Source: Sphingobacterium cavernae (GTDB taxonomy: Bacteria; Bacteroidota; Bacteroidia; Sphingobacteriales; Sphingobacteriaceae). Taken from it: 64,000 nucleotides of DNA. The notes under the pieces are model-generated. The model did no database searches. It saw only the letters and a list, made by a program, of their open reading frames with translations, and had not been told where the DNA came from. Below are positions 1-9,653 of this stretch, piece by piece. Positions within the stretch are counted from its first letter, which is position 1. Each line of letters begins with the position of its first letter. The DNA is taken from the NCBI RefSeq assembly GCF_008520265.1, contig NZ_VIQM01000025.1, positions 231,373 through 295,372 on the forward strand. Direction: 5' to 3'. Both the position numbers and the translations under genes were made by a program.

Positions 1-74
1 GTGATTTGACAAGCGCTAATAAAGCTTTAATTTAAGCTAAAAACCCTGAAAAAATTATTAATTCTTCTATTTTC

Positions 75-428
75 TTAATATTTTTTCCAATTTTTTCCCT
101 TTGCCAATTCATCGACTACCTTATCCAAATAACGTACTTTTTGTGTCAATGGATTTACTATATCTTGAATCTTATAGCCACAGATACTTCCAGTTATTAA
201 ATGTGCATTTTCATTTAGCTTTGCAGATTCAAAAAATTGTTCAAAAGTTGATTTATCTGCTATATGTTGTTGTAATTCTTGTTCAGAAAAACCAGTCAAC
301 CAACATATTACTTCGTGCAGCTCAGCAATTGATCTATCTTTTTTTTCGACTTTAGTGACATAATGTGGATAAACAGAAGCAAAAGTCATTTTAGCTATGC
401 GTTCATCATGATGGCTCGTATCTTTCAT
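75..428 (-). CDS. DUF2200 family protein
   Basis: A 117-residue soluble protein with no signal peptide or membrane segment. The opening RIAKMTFASVYPHYVTKVEK and the following LHEVICWLTGFSEQEL match the DUF2200 family as I remember it, and the length is right for that family. The function of DUF2200 is not known. The family often has a conserved aromatic and histidine-rich start, seen here as SVYPHYV at residues 18-24. It stands alone on the minus strand, divergent from mtgA, with about 125 bases between the two starts. The family call rests on recalled motifs only. Confidence 0.7.
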   Translation of the reverse strand: MKDTSHHDERIAKMTFASVYPHYVTKVEKKDRSIAELHEVICWLTGFSEQELQQHIADKSTFEQFFESAKLNENAHLITGSICGYKIQDIVNPLTQKVRYLDKVVDELAKGKNWKKY

Positions 429-485
429 AGGCTTTGTATTATTGAAATCAACAAATTACTAATAAGAAATTTATTACTATACAAG

Positions 486-534
486 GTACAATTCTTCATG
501 CAAATTGTACATTTTTTCTTTAGGTTTGCATGAA
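486..534 (+). promoter_or_regulatory. Overlapping inverted repeats and -7 box upstream of mtgA
   Basis: Two perfect inverted repeats share bases. GTACAATT (486-493) pairs with AATTGTAC (503-510). TTCATGCAAA (495-504) pairs with TTTGCATGAA (525-534). TAGGTTTG at 521-528 fits the Bacteroidota -7 box TANNTTTG and lies inside the second repeat; no good TTTG -33 box sits 19-20 bases upstream. The two hairpins cannot both form, so the site could be an operator or a small RNA switch. The regulatory role is inference. Confidence 0.4.
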
Positions 535-554
535 AAATACCGTATCGCATAGTC

Positions 555-1304
555 ATGGCTATCAAAAGAACAAACTCCACCACAGTACGTAAAAAATCGA
601 ACAGCAGAAAATCACCAGTTAAAAATTGGTGGCAGAATACTGTCAAATGGACTTTAAGAATCATTTTAGGATTTTTCGCGCTCACTATATTTTGGGTTAT
701 TGCTCTTCGATTTATAAATCCACCAGTGACTTATTTGATGATCAAACGCGGATTTGAATGGAAAGCTGTTGGCAAAGGATTCAAAATTGAAAAGGATTGG
801 CTGGATTATGAAGAATTGTCAACGAATCTCAAAAAGGCTGCTATTGCGGGAGAAGATGCACATTTTATGACTCATAATGGATTTGACACGAAAGCAATCA
901 TGGAAGCATTTGAAAAAAATCAAGATGGCAAACCACTGCGAGGTGGTTCTACCATATCACAACAAACAGCTAAAAATGTATTTTTATGGCCCGAAAGATC
1001 TTGGGTACGCAAAGGTTTGGAAACCTATTTCACTGCATTGATCGAAATTTTTTGGTCTAAAAAAAGAATATTAGAAGTATATCTGAATGTTATCGAAATG
1101 GGGCAAGGTGTTTATGGAGCAGAGGCTGCAGCACAATATTATTTTAATAAATCTGGCAAAAGCTTATCCAAAAAGGAAGCGGCATTGATAATCGCAATTT
1201 TGCCAAATCCACGCAAATGGGATGCACGTAGACCTTCTCGCTACGTTAACTCAAGAGCTAATAGCATCGTGAGGTATTTAAATCATTATACGGTACCAGA
1301 GTAA
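555..1304 (+). CDS. mtgA: Monofunctional biosynthetic peptidoglycan transglycosylase
   Basis: A family GT51 glycosyltransferase of 249 residues that polymerises lipid II into glycan strands at the cytoplasmic membrane. A basic N-terminus is followed by one membrane anchor at about residues 32-52. The catalytic glutamate lies in the EDAHF motif (E100), and GGSTISQQTAKN (130-141) and LNVIEMGQGVYGAEAAAQYY are the other GT51 signatures. The transpeptidase domain of bifunctional PBPs is absent, so this is the stand-alone MtgA type, and the length is usual for it. The gene is single, starts at an ATG 27 bases behind a -7-like box, and is followed by a terminator. Confidence 0.93.
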   Translation: MAIKRTNSTTVRKKSNSRKSPVKNWWQNTVKWTLRIILGFFALTIFWVIALRFINPPVTYLMIKRGFEWKAVGKGFKIEKDWLDYEELSTNLKKAAIAGEDAHFMTHNGFDTKAIMEAFEKNQDGKPLRGGSTISQQTAKNVFLWPERSWVRKGLETYFTALIEIFWSKKRILEVYLNVIEMGQGVYGAEAAAQYYFNKSGKSLSKKEAALIIAILPNPRKWDARRPSRYVNSRANSIVRYLNHYTVPE

Positions 1305-1308
1305 ACAA

Positions 1309-1334
1309 AAAGGGAGCTTTTTAGACTCCCTCTT
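1309..1334 (+). terminator. Terminator after mtgA
   Basis: The arms AGGGAG (1311-1316) and CTCCCT (1326-1331) form a stem five bases after the mtgA stop codon. A-rich and T-rich flanks make it usable in both directions. Confidence 0.6.
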
Positions 1335-1364
1335 TATACTTTATATAATCTCTATTTCATTAAC

Positions 1365-2356
1365 TTACATTTTTCTTAAACTTCCATAATAGAAATTTGT
1401 AGGTTTATCAACTTCTACTAATCCCCCTATATTACTTACCAATGGGTCATTACTTTGTATATAACTCAATTTAAATTTTTTACTTGTACTACCAGGAGTT
1501 ATAAAAAAGTCTCGAATTGGAGCGAGCTGAGTAGCCCGCGCTGAGAAATTAGAATCGTAAATTGGATTCGACAATACTATTTCCCCCTCTTCACTCATTT
1601 TGTAATCATATGTTGCGAGTCCAGTAGCATAAGTTGTTCAATTTGGCTTCACTTGATTTTGAATACCAACCTCCGCTTTTGTTGCGCTTGTTAATTTAAA
1701 ATAACATTGAAGAATATGACGAGCAGGATTCATAGCATCAAATAATCCCAACGATCTTTCATATGTTGCATTGAAATCGCTTGTGATTCCAAGAGGTAGC
1801 ACACGATTAATATGAATCGCATTATAGGTTTTATTGTATGCAAAAAGTGTTTCTATTGGAAGGATTGGTTGCGTGTGTTGACTAATTTTGAATTTTTCAT
1901 TATTAATATCATAAACGTAAAAGTCCTGTCCCTCTAGTACTCCTTTGATAAAAACTTGATCTCCAACTGTAATGGGTACGTTAAAATTCACCCCCCCAAT
2001 TCATAATTAAATTTCCCTGTAACACTTACAACCGAACCATCAGTGTGTACGTATTGAAATACCACACCTTTAGTAGTAGTCAATACAAATTCCATTAAAT
2101 TACTTACTCCATTAACATTCAAATAATTATTTTGATGACTTGAAAAGTAATTATTAACAGAATTCACTGAGTTCGTATAGCCGCCTTCTAAATATTGCTT
2201 TTGCTCTGCCTCTGATAATTTTACTAATTTTAGAAGATTAGAATATCGCTTTCCTTTTAAAAGTATAGAATTATCTTCTATGGATACTAATTCAAATTCA
2301 ACGTCACTTTGTAACCCATTACCAGAACTTCCTCCGTTTACTGATGGTGTAGTATC
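1365..2356 (-). pseudogene. Remnant of a DUF4302-like surface lipoprotein
   Basis: Reading the minus strand from 2356 gives one protein-like frame with the passages VEFELVSIEDNSILLKGKR and EAEQKQYLEGGY, which resemble DUF4302 lipoproteins found with SusC/SusD import loci. The frame is lost at a run of seven C (1991-1997, plus strand). Eight would restore it into a further 117-residue stretch. That stretch ends at an in-frame TGA (1638-1640), beyond which the same frame continues for about 90 residues (TTYATGLATYDYKMSEEGE onward) to 1365. No start codon or signal peptide remains. The upstream part is replaced by the FecR remnant, so this is a deletion scar. The DUF4302 assignment is tentative; the interruption is plainly visible. 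Confidence 0.55.
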
Positions 2357-2525
2357 ATATCAAATCTCCTTCAAGAGTTTTAGAATTCATTAAATCATCT
2401 AAAACTTTTTGATTTTCTTTAGATTCTGACAACCAGAAATGCAATATTTTTAACTCAGAAACATTGCATTCATTATTTAAATATTTAGCTAATATTTTGG
2501 ACAGGTTAGTTTCTTCTTGGTTCAT
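2355..2525 (-). pseudogene. N-terminal remnant of a FecR-type anti-sigma factor
   Basis: An ATG at 2525 opens 56 codons (MNQEETNLSKILAKYLNNEC and on to HFWLSESKENQKVLDDLM) that match the N-terminal cytoplasmic helix bundle of FecR-family anti-sigma factors. It then hits TGA at 2355-2357. The rest of FecR (membrane helix and periplasmic signalling domain, usually about 300 more residues) is missing. The following bases belong to the DUF4302-like remnant in another frame. It lies 46 bases after the ECF sigma gene on the same strand, the normal sigma/anti-sigma order. A deletion has joined its 5' end to the distal part of the locus. Confidence 0.65.
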
Positions 2526-2571
2526 ATATAAATAAGAAACCTAACACAATAAAAGGGGTGACAAAAAAAAA

Positions 2572-3102
2572 CTATTTTAGTAAAAAAAGAAACACCAAGA
2601 AATATTCTGGATCTAACTTCGATTGAATGTATTTAAGACCACGAAGTTTTTGAGTCTTTATCGTATTAATACTAATGTTTAATTTTGATGCGATTTCTTT
2701 AGATGATAATCCATCAAGATAGTATAGCCTAAAAATTTGTTGACAGGCGCTAGGAAGGTTAGAGATTAATTTATTCACCTCGGCAATAGCCTCCGTTTTA
2801 ATCATTGCATTATCAAAATCCAAATCAACAATATCTTCAAAAGGTGTCAGTTCATGATATTTTGATTCTACTTTTGCACGTCTATGCCAATTCAATATGC
2901 TATTCTTCACAGAAGTATACAGAAATGATTTGTAGACATTTTCATTTGGAGTAATTGTATCAAATTTGGTAAACAAGGTCAAAAAAGCTTCTTGCACAAA
3001 ATCTTCAGCCATTATGTGATCGCCTAAAAGTGTATAAGCAAAGAAGCAAAGATTTTGGTAATGCTTATCGAATTATTGTTTAACAGATTTGGCTGTAGAC
3101 AT
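2572..3102 (-). pseudogene. ECF sigma factor interrupted by a stop at codon 10
   Basis: Starting at ATG 3102 the frame reads MSTAKSVKQ, then TAA (3073-3075), then FDKHYQNLCFFAYTLLGD and on through AEDFVQEAFLTLF (sigma region 2) and LPSACQQIFRLYYLDGLSSKEIASKLNIS (region 4, split by a linker). The frame is the same before and after the stop. The total would be about 176 residues, normal for a FecI-like sigma factor. A 146-residue product from ATG 3012 would lack most of region 2.1 and is unlikely to bind core polymerase well. It would normally drive the surface-uptake operon whose remains follow. Nonsense decay or a base-call error both fit. Confidence 0.72.
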
Positions 3103-3144
3103 CGATAGATTTATTTTTAACATTTACACAAACATAACGATTTG

Positions 3145-4236
3145 TTAAAATATAACACACACAGACTTAGGAATTTCTATCATTTTGTAGTTTTCTTTAG
3201 AAAAATTTTTTCCTACATCTAAAATAGCAATATAATTTGAATTTTGGTTAGATATAAGTATTTTATTTTCTTTTGGAGAAAAATTTAAGTTTCTAGGGGA
3301 ATTTCCGTGTACGGAAGAATATTTTTCAAATTTCAGAAGATTATTCTCTTCGACTTTAAACTTGTAAATAAAGTTTGCTGACCCTCTATTGGTAGCATAA
3401 ATGTATTTCCCATTACTACTCATTTTTATATCCGCTCCTCCATGTTCACCCTCAAACGCTTTAGGAAACATTGGAACTATTTGCTTAGAAATCCAATTAG
3501 AATTTGAAAATTGAAACACCTCAATTTCACCAGTTAATTCCAACACACTGTATATTGTATTTTCATCCTTTGAGAATGTCAAATGCCGAGGTCCACCACC
3601 AAGCTTAGTCTTAATCTCACTTATTTTCTTTAGTGAATAATTGCCATCTACATGCTCAATTCCAAAAACATAAATCAAATCTGCACCAAGATCGGACACA
3701 AAAACTTGCGCTCCATCCTTTGTAAAAAATGCAGAATGTACATGTGATTGCTTCTGACGCTCTTTATTGATACTCGAACCTTTGAATTCTACCAAATCTT
3801 CCATCTGCTTGATACTTCCATTTGCATTCAGCGAGAGTAATGCTAAAGAACCACTTGAATAATTTGACACAACTGCTAACGGTTTATCTGGACTTAAAGA
3901 TAAATGACAAGGATGCATACCAGCAGTTGAGGATTGATTCAAGATAGTATCATTTTTCAAGTCGTAAGATGTTAACATGCCATTTGTATCTTCATTTACT
4001 GCATATAGTATATCGCCATTTCTTGCAAGAAAGGATGGATTACTCATGGGAATAGTTTTTACAAACTTGGCATTACCAGATTTTTCTTCGAAATCATATA
4101 CGTATACCCCCTTACTCTCACTTCCACTAGTATAAGTTCCTACATACATTTTGTGTGTTTGAGCATTTAGATTATTCATATCAAGTAAAACAGTTAATAC
4201 ACACAAAAGGATTAAGAGTGGCGAAGAACTTTTCAT
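3145..4236 (-). CDS. Secreted lactonase of the 6-phosphogluconolactonase-like (YbhE) beta-propeller family
   Basis: A 363-residue protein with a signal peptide of about 25 residues ending near LNAQ. The body repeats propeller-blade motifs: YVGTYTSGSESKGVYVYDF at the start, then HPCHLSLSPDKP, QSHVHSAFFT, GGGPRHLTFSKD and GEHGGADIKMSSNGKYIYA. These are typical of PF10282 lactonases. Cytosolic members hydrolyse 6-phosphogluconolactone; an exported one such as this more likely opens sugar lactones in the periplasm. The substrate cannot be read from the sequence. It is a single gene, transcribed toward the dead sigma factor gene and divergent from surA. Confidence 0.8.
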   Translation of the reverse strand: MKSSSPLLILLCVLTVLLDMNNLNAQTHKMYVGTYTSGSESKGVYVYDFEEKSGNAKFVKTIPMSNPSFLARNGDILYAVNEDTNGMLTSYDLKNDTILNQSSTAGMHPCHLSLSPDKPLAVVSNYSSGSLALLSLNANGSIKQMEDLVEFKGSSINKERQKQSHVHSAFFTKDGAQVFVSDLGADLIYVFGIEHVDGNYSLKKISEIKTKLGGGPRHLTFSKDENTIYSVLELTGEIEVFQFSNSNWISKQIVPMFPKAFEGEHGGADIKMSSNGKYIYATNRGSANFIYKFKVEENNLLKFEKYSSVHGNSPRNLNFSPKENKILISNQNSNYIAILDVGKNFSKENYKMIEIPKSVCVIF

Positions 4237-4409
4237 AGACTCGTTAAATTTCGTTAAATAGATTATTAGCTTAATTCAAAACAGTATATTCGCAGGTATT
4301 GATATATTAAGCTTAATATATAAGTAAGATAGTATTATTCATTTGAATAAATAATGCTTTTATAAATTATTCTAATATTTTTGTACCATAAAATTTGACA
4401 AACAATTTA

Positions 4410-5774
4410 ATGAAAAAACTTTTTGGAATACTTTTTATTCTAACGGTATATTTAAATACTTTATCGGCACAAGAAAAATTAGTAGATCGCATAATTGCCA
4501 CAGTAGGTAATGCAAGTATCTTGCAATCCGATTTAGAAATGGAATACACACAATTTTTGGCACAGGGCAACAAACCTGATGACAAAGTAAAGTGTTATAT
4601 TCTGCAACAATTACTGACACAAAAACTTTTGGCTCAACAAGCTGTAATTGACTCTATTGAAGTTTCAGAAACGGAAGTGGACGATCAGCTGAATATGCGT
4701 ATAAGATCTATGGTGCAACGTGCAGGTGGAAAAGAACGCTTAGAAGAATTTTTAAACCGTTCTATTCTCCAGCATAAAGAAGAGATGCGTCCTGCAGTTG
4801 CTGAACAGTTAAAAGGAAACAAAATGCAAGGTCAGATCGTCTCAAAAATAGATGTAACACCAGAAGAGGTTAAGAGATATTTCAACGGTTTAAATCCTGA
4901 CAGTCTTCCTTATTTCAATACTGAGATTGAGTACGCACAATTGGTTATTGATCCTGTTTTGACCAAAGAAGAAAAAGATCAATTTAGAAAGAAAGCTGAA
5001 GGTTACCGTCAACAAGTATTAAATGGATCTGACTTCGGAACGATTGCAAGACTATATTCTGAAGACGGCTCAGCACCATATGGTGGAGAATTAGGTTTTA
5101 ATACCCGTGAAAATTGGGTGAAAGAATTTTCTGCAAATGCATTTAGATTAAAAAAAGGTGAAATTTCTCCAGTGTTTGAAACACAATTTGGTTTTCACTT
5201 TTTACAAGTGCTTGAGCGTAGAGGTGAAGAGGTAAACGTGAGACACATATTGATCAAAAAACAAGCTACCATAGAATCCCTAAATCGTGCTAAAGCAAAA
5301 ATTGATAGTATAGCTAATTTAATTGCTACTAAAAAATTGAGTTTTAATCAGGCTGCTTCCATCTATTCTGATGATCAAAATACAAAATATGCAGGAGGTA
5401 TAGTATCTAATATGGAGGACCGTTCTACATTAATCCCTGTAGATCAATTGGACGATGTCGAAGTATTTAATGCTATTGACCCATTGAAAGAAGGTGAAAT
5501 ATCGAAACCAATTGTTTATACAGATAAAAGATTAGGCGAAAAATCATACCGTATTTATTACTTACGTTCGAGAATCCCTCCACATAAAGCGAATATGGAA
5601 CAAGATTTTGCCAAAATCAAAGAAGCTGCAAGACAAGATAAAGTAAACCGAACGCTGAGCGAGTGGTTTGAAACACGAAGAGAAACAACTTATATAGACG
5701 TGAATCCAGAATTCATGTCATGTGAAGAGTTAAAAATTTGGACAAAACCGACTAAAGAATTAGCGAGTAAATAA
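4410..5774 (+). CDS. surA: Periplasmic SurA-like peptidyl-prolyl isomerase
   Basis: A 454-residue chaperone/isomerase that helps outer-membrane proteins fold. I chose ATG 4410 because it opens a clean signal peptide (MKKLFGILFILTV to LSAQ, about residues 1-20); an upstream TTG would only add five residues. Residues 22-160 form the SurA N-domain (DRIIATVGNASILQSDLE). Residues about 172-272 form a first parvulin domain (YSEDGSAPYGGELGF, QTQFGFHF-like EFG region) and about 276-395 a second (VRHILIKK, AGGIVSNMEDRS). The C-terminal helix follows. The gene is alone on its strand and ends in a strong shared terminator. Confidence 0.88.
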   Translation: MKKLFGILFILTVYLNTLSAQEKLVDRIIATVGNASILQSDLEMEYTQFLAQGNKPDDKVKCYILQQLLTQKLLAQQAVIDSIEVSETEVDDQLNMRIRSMVQRAGGKERLEEFLNRSILQHKEEMRPAVAEQLKGNKMQGQIVSKIDVTPEEVKRYFNGLNPDSLPYFNTEIEYAQLVIDPVLTKEEKDQFRKKAEGYRQQVLNGSDFGTIARLYSEDGSAPYGGELGFNTRENWVKEFSANAFRLKKGEISPVFETQFGFHFLQVLERRGEEVNVRHILIKKQATIESLNRAKAKIDSIANLIATKKLSFNQAASIYSDDQNTKYAGGIVSNMEDRSTLIPVDQLDDVEVFNAIDPLKEGEISKPIVYTDKRLGEKSYRIYYLRSRIPPHKANMEQDFAKIKEAARQDKVNRTLSEWFETRRETTYIDVNPEFMSCEELKIWTKPTKELASK

Positions 5775-5776
5775 CA

Positions 5777-5820
5777 AAAAAAGATGAGGCTTGAATATAT
5801 TTTCAAGCCTCATCTTTTTT
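5777..5820. terminator. Bidirectional terminator between surA and the der operon
   Basis: A 19-bp stem (5777-5795 with 5802-5820, core GATGAGGCTTGAA) flanked by A and T runs, serving the convergent surA and NTF2-like genes. Confidence 0.85.
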
Positions 5821-5835
5821 ATATATCAAAAAATA

Positions 5836-6705
5836 TTAACGTTCAAACATCATTTCGAGAATCACTCGCCATTGGAAATCATCTTTCAATTGCCAAACAC
5901 GAATGTAGTTAAATTTGACTGCTTTATCCTTCGTGTGTATTGTCGCAGTTCCTTGTGAATACGCATACTCACCGCTATACGCACGACCAACTTTTAAAGG
6001 CTCAGTTACGATGTCTATACGCTGCTTTTTGATGAAGTTAACGACATTAGTCTTACCTTCAATTTCGTTTTGCCACGGATAATAAAAGCGAACCTCATCC
6101 GCCATAAATTCTTTATATGCAGCCTCAGTATCACGTTTTGATATAGTTGAAAACAATTGATCTGTTGATGATATAATATCTTCTCGTTGTTTTAATCGAA
6201 CTTGTGAACGATGCTTCAAATACCAAGAATCATCAGGCTCTTGATAGGTTAAATCTTTAGCTTTCTGTTTTCCGTAATTCTCTACTTCTGCGCGAAGATC
6301 AACTTTCCACACGCCTTTCTTATCACGTTTCCAAATCGTTAAATACTGACCATAACGTTTAATAGCGCCAACTTTTTGGAATTCTAAATTTCCAGAAGTC
6401 ACACCAAATTCCAAACTTTTGGAAACCAAAGCAAAATTTGGCTCCCAACTCAATACATCAGGTATATTGGGTCTATTATTTAAATAATTAAAAGCATTGA
6501 CCTCCGAAGGCACATAGAAAGATGAAGTCTTATCAATAATAGATGAAAACGCAGCATGAGGCCCTTCAGCTTTTGCTATAATAGCAGCATTGCGATCTGC
6601 AGTGATTAATCCGCCTACTTTTTCAGGCAGTTGAGCAAATAATACTTGCCCAGGGATCAAAGCACATGCAAAAGATACGGTTTTAAGAATTGTAGAATAC
6701 TTCAT
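5836..6705 (-). CDS. Exported protein with two NTF2-like domains
   Basis: A 289-residue protein with a signal peptide (KYSTILKTVSFACALIPG to VLFAQ). Two similar cone-shaped-fold segments can be seen. The first covers about residues 35-150 and ends in YGQYLTIWKRDKKGVWKVDL. The second covers about 178-289 and ends in YIRVWQLKDDFQWRVILEM. The W-K-x-G-x-W-K/R-V ending is typical of DUF4440/SnoaL-like domains. No catalytic role is evident. It lies 24 bases behind cysS on the same strand, so it may be read through from der-cysS. I chose ATG 6705 rather than the preceding TTG. Confidence 0.65.
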   Translation of the reverse strand: MKYSTILKTVSFACALIPGQVLFAQLPEKVGGLITADRNAAIIAKAEGPHAAFSSIIDKTSSFYVPSEVNAFNYLNNRPNIPDVLSWEPNFALVSKSLEFGVTSGNLEFQKVGAIKRYGQYLTIWKRDKKGVWKVDLRAEVENYGKQKAKDLTYQEPDDSWYLKHRSQVRLKQREDIISSTDQLFSTISKRDTEAAYKEFMADEVRFYYPWQNEIEGKTNVVNFIKKQRIDIVTEPLKVGRAYSGEYAYSQGTATIHTKDKAVKFNYIRVWQLKDDFQWRVILEMMFER

Positions 6706-6729
6706 CAAAAATCATTTGCAATCTCCTAA

Positions 6730-8202
6730 TCAAATCTTATTCCAAAGTGTTCCGTCTTTGCTATCTTTTAATTGAATACCAATAGCGTTTAGCTCATTAC
6801 GAATTTTATCCGAGGTAGCGTAATCTTTATTTGTCTTGGCTTCATTGCGTAATGAGATAACTAATTCCATCAACTTGTCGACACTTTCATTATCAGCACC
6901 CAATTGATCGTCCTTTAATCCCATGATATCAAAAACGAAGTCATTTAATAAAGATTTTATTTTCGATAAAGTCGCTTCATCTACTTGCTGTTTTCCATCG
7001 TAGATCGAATTAATCAAACGCACCAAATCAAATAATTCTGCAATTAATACAGGCGAATTAAAATCATCATCCATTGCTGCATAACAGCGCGCTGTCAAAG
7101 CATCCAAATCCACATCAATATTTGACTTAGATGAAGGAACAATCTTTTCTAATAACGCAATAGCATTCATCAGACGCTTGTATCCCTTCTCCGCTGCATC
7201 TAAAGCATCATTAGAAAAATCCAATGTACTTCTGTAATGCGCCTGCAACATAAAGAAACGCACCGCCATTGGCGAATAACCCTTATTCAATAATGGATGA
7301 TTCCCCGTGAACAATTCACCCGGCAAGAAACCATTACCTGCTGACTTGGACATACGCGCTCCATTTACAGTTAGCATATTCGTATGCATCCAGTATTTTG
7401 AAGGCGTGGTATGATTACAAGCTTGCGATTGTGCAATCTCATTCGTATGGTGCGTAGCAGCCAAATCCATTCCACCACCGTGGATATCAAATTGGTCACC
7501 CAAATATTTGCGACTCATCGCCGAACATTCGATATGCCAGCCTGGAAATCCTACACTCCAAGGAGCTGGCCAACGCATAATATGCTCTGGCTTTGCTTTA
7601 ATCCACAGTGCAAAGTCTAATCGACCTCTCTTCTCATCCTGACCACCTAATTCTCTTGTATTATTTAATAAATCTTCAAGATTGCGATTGGTCAAAATTG
7701 TATAATTGTGCTCTTTGGTGTATTTGTCAACATCAAAATAAACCGTACCGTTTACCTCATAAGCATAACCATTTGCAATGATTTGCTTCACCATTTCGAT
7801 TTGCTCGGAAATATGACCCGTGGCAGTAGGTTCAATGCTTGGCGGCAAAGTGTTGAACAGGCGTAACATATCGTGGAAACCAATCGTATATTTCTGCACG
7901 ATTTCCATTGGCTCCAACTGCTCTAATTTCGCTTTTTTAGCGAATTTGTCATCGCCCTCATCATTATCACCTTCCAAGTGACCAGCGTCCGTAATATTAC
8001 GAACGTAGCGCACTTTATACCCTAAGTGAAGTAAGTATCGGAATATTAAATCAAATGAAACGAAAGTTCTACAATTTCCTAAATGTACATCACTATAAAC
8101 GGTAGGACCACATACATACATCCCTACAAGATTTGGGTGTATCGGCTCAAACTTTTCTTTTTTACGTGTTAATGTATTATAAAGTACCAGATTGTGTTGC
8201 AT
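6730..8202 (-). CDS. cysS: Cysteine-tRNA ligase
   Basis: A class I aminoacyl-tRNA synthetase of 490 residues that charges tRNA-Cys in the cytoplasm. The zinc-site residues are C31 ([10 protein letters not shown]), C226 ([10 protein letters not shown]), H251 and E255 ([10 protein letters not shown]). The HIGH-type motif reads HLGN at 40-43, as in many Bacteroidota, and the KMSKS-type motif reads ARMSKS at 282-287. The anticodon-binding helical domain and C-terminal tail are complete. It is 30 bases behind der and ahead of an NTF2-like gene, forming a likely three-gene unit. Confidence 0.97.
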   Translation of the reverse strand: MQHNLVLYNTLTRKKEKFEPIHPNLVGMYVCGPTVYSDVHLGNCRTFVSFDLIFRYLLHLGYKVRYVRNITDAGHLEGDNDEGDDKFAKKAKLEQLEPMEIVQKYTIGFHDMLRLFNTLPPSIEPTATGHISEQIEMVKQIIANGYAYEVNGTVYFDVDKYTKEHNYTILTNRNLEDLLNNTRELGGQDEKRGRLDFALWIKAKPEHIMRWPAPWSVGFPGWHIECSAMSRKYLGDQFDIHGGGMDLAATHHTNEIAQSQACNHTTPSKYWMHTNMLTVNGARMSKSAGNGFLPGELFTGNHPLLNKGYSPMAVRFFMLQAHYRSTLDFSNDALDAAEKGYKRLMNAIALLEKIVPSSKSNIDVDLDALTARCYAAMDDDFNSPVLIAELFDLVRLINSIYDGKQQVDEATLSKIKSLLNDFVFDIMGLKDDQLGADNESVDKLMELVISLRNEAKTNKDYATSDKIRNELNAIGIQLKDSKDGTLWNKI

Positions 8203-8232
8203 ATAGAACTCTAGCTTGCTTGATTTATTAAA

Positions 8233-9540
8233 TTATTTTTGTCTGAAATATACTTGAATAGGAACACCCGTGAAATCAAAATTCTCACGTAATTTGTTCT
8301 CTACATAACGTTTGTACGGATCTTTGATATACTGTGGCAAATTACAGAAGAAAGCAAACATTGGTGCTTTTCCTGGCAATTGCGTGGCGTATTTCACTTT
8401 GATGTATTTCCCTTTGATAGCTGGCGGCGGGTAATTTTCAATTACCCCCAACATTACCTCATTTAATTTCGAAGTAGGAATTTTTTTCGTTTTGTTTTTG
8501 TGTACTTCCATTGCAACTTCCACTACTTTGAAAATACGTTGTTTCTCTGTCACTGACGTGAAAATAATGGGAACATCTGTGAAAGGTGCAATTTTTTCTC
8601 TGATACGCGCTTCGAATTCTTTCATTGTTTTATGGTCTTTCTCAATGGTATCCCATTTGTTGATCACAATTACAATTCCTTTTTTATTTTTCTCCGCCAA
8701 ATGGAAGATATTGATATCTTGTGCTTCGATACCGTCATTCGCATCCAACATCAACACTACGACATCCGAATCCTCTAATGCGCGAATTGTACGCATCACC
8801 GAGTAAAACTCGATATCTTCGTTTACTTTACTTTTACGACGAAGACCTGCAGTATCCACTAGCAAGAATTCGTGACCAAATTGGTTGTAATGTATTTTGA
8901 TGGTATCACGTGTCGTACCTGCGATATCCGTTACAATATTACGATCTGTACCTAATAAAGCATTCGTTAATGAAGATTTACCTACATTCGGACGCCCCAC
9001 AATTGTTACTTTTGGCAAATAATCTTCTTCTTCCTCTTCTTCTGGCTCTGGAAAATGTGATACTACCGCATCCAATAATTCTCCTGTACCCGAACCTGTC
9101 GCTGAAGATACATTGTATACTTCACCTAATCCAAACGCATAAAACTCGGAAGAATCATGGTGCAATTTAGCATGATCTACTTTGTTGGCAACTACATATA
9201 CCGGCTTTGACGTACGACGCAGTAAATCTGCAATCTCATCATCCAAATCTGTAATACCAGTTTTCACGTCCACCATAAAGATGATTACAGACGCTTCTTC
9301 AATAGCGATATGTACTTGATCACGGATAGCTTCTTCGAAGATATCATCCGAACCGTGTACAAAACCACCCGTATCTATTACGGTGAATTTCTTACCGATC
9401 CACTCGGCTACCTCGTAATGACGATCTCGCGTTACACCACTAAAATCATCAACGATTGCCTTTCTACTTTCCGTAAGGCGGTTAAATAAAGTCGATTTTC
9501 CCACATTCGGGCGACCTACAATTGCAACAATGTTTGCCAT
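8233..9540 (-). CDS. der: Ribosome-assembly GTPase Der (EngA)
   Basis: A 435-residue double GTPase needed for 50S subunit maturation. Two tandem G domains are visible, each with a P-loop (GRPNVGKST near residue 8, GRPNVGKSS near 182), a DTGG/DTAG motif ([15 protein letters not shown]) and an NKxD motif (ANKVDH, INKWDT). A C-terminal KH-like domain follows ([11 protein letters not shown] to the end). Length is as expected. It is the first gene of der-cysS-NTF2-like. CAAAGTTA at 9610-9617 would be its -7 box on the minus strand. The group II intron lies just upstream of that box. Confidence 0.96.
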   Translation of the reverse strand: MANIVAIVGRPNVGKSTLFNRLTESRKAIVDDFSGVTRDRHYEVAEWIGKKFTVIDTGGFVHGSDDIFEEAIRDQVHIAIEEASVIIFMVDVKTGITDLDDEIADLLRRTSKPVYVVANKVDHAKLHHDSSEFYAFGLGEVYNVSSATGSGTGELLDAVVSHFPEPEEEEEEDYLPKVTIVGRPNVGKSSLTNALLGTDRNIVTDIAGTTRDTIKIHYNQFGHEFLLVDTAGLRRKSKVNEDIEFYSVMRTIRALEDSDVVVLMLDANDGIEAQDINIFHLAEKNKKGIVIVINKWDTIEKDHKTMKEFEARIREKIAPFTDVPIIFTSVTEKQRIFKVVEVAMEVHKNKTKKIPTSKLNEVMLGVIENYPPPAIKGKYIKVKYATQLPGKAPMFAFFCNLPQYIKDPYKRYVENKLRENFDFTGVPIQVYFRQK

Positions 9541-9653
9541 ATTTTTCTAAATAAATTAATCTCGCGCGTTACCATCCCGGCAACTCATTTCAAAATGAAA
9601 TATAAGGCACAAAGTTACATAAAATAGATTGTATTATTTTCAGGGAATTGACA

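Noticed and set aside
75..355. Opposite-strand ORF over the DUF2200 gene (101-355, plus)
   Set aside because: It lies wholly over a gene with family-like sequence on the other strand and has no domain pattern.
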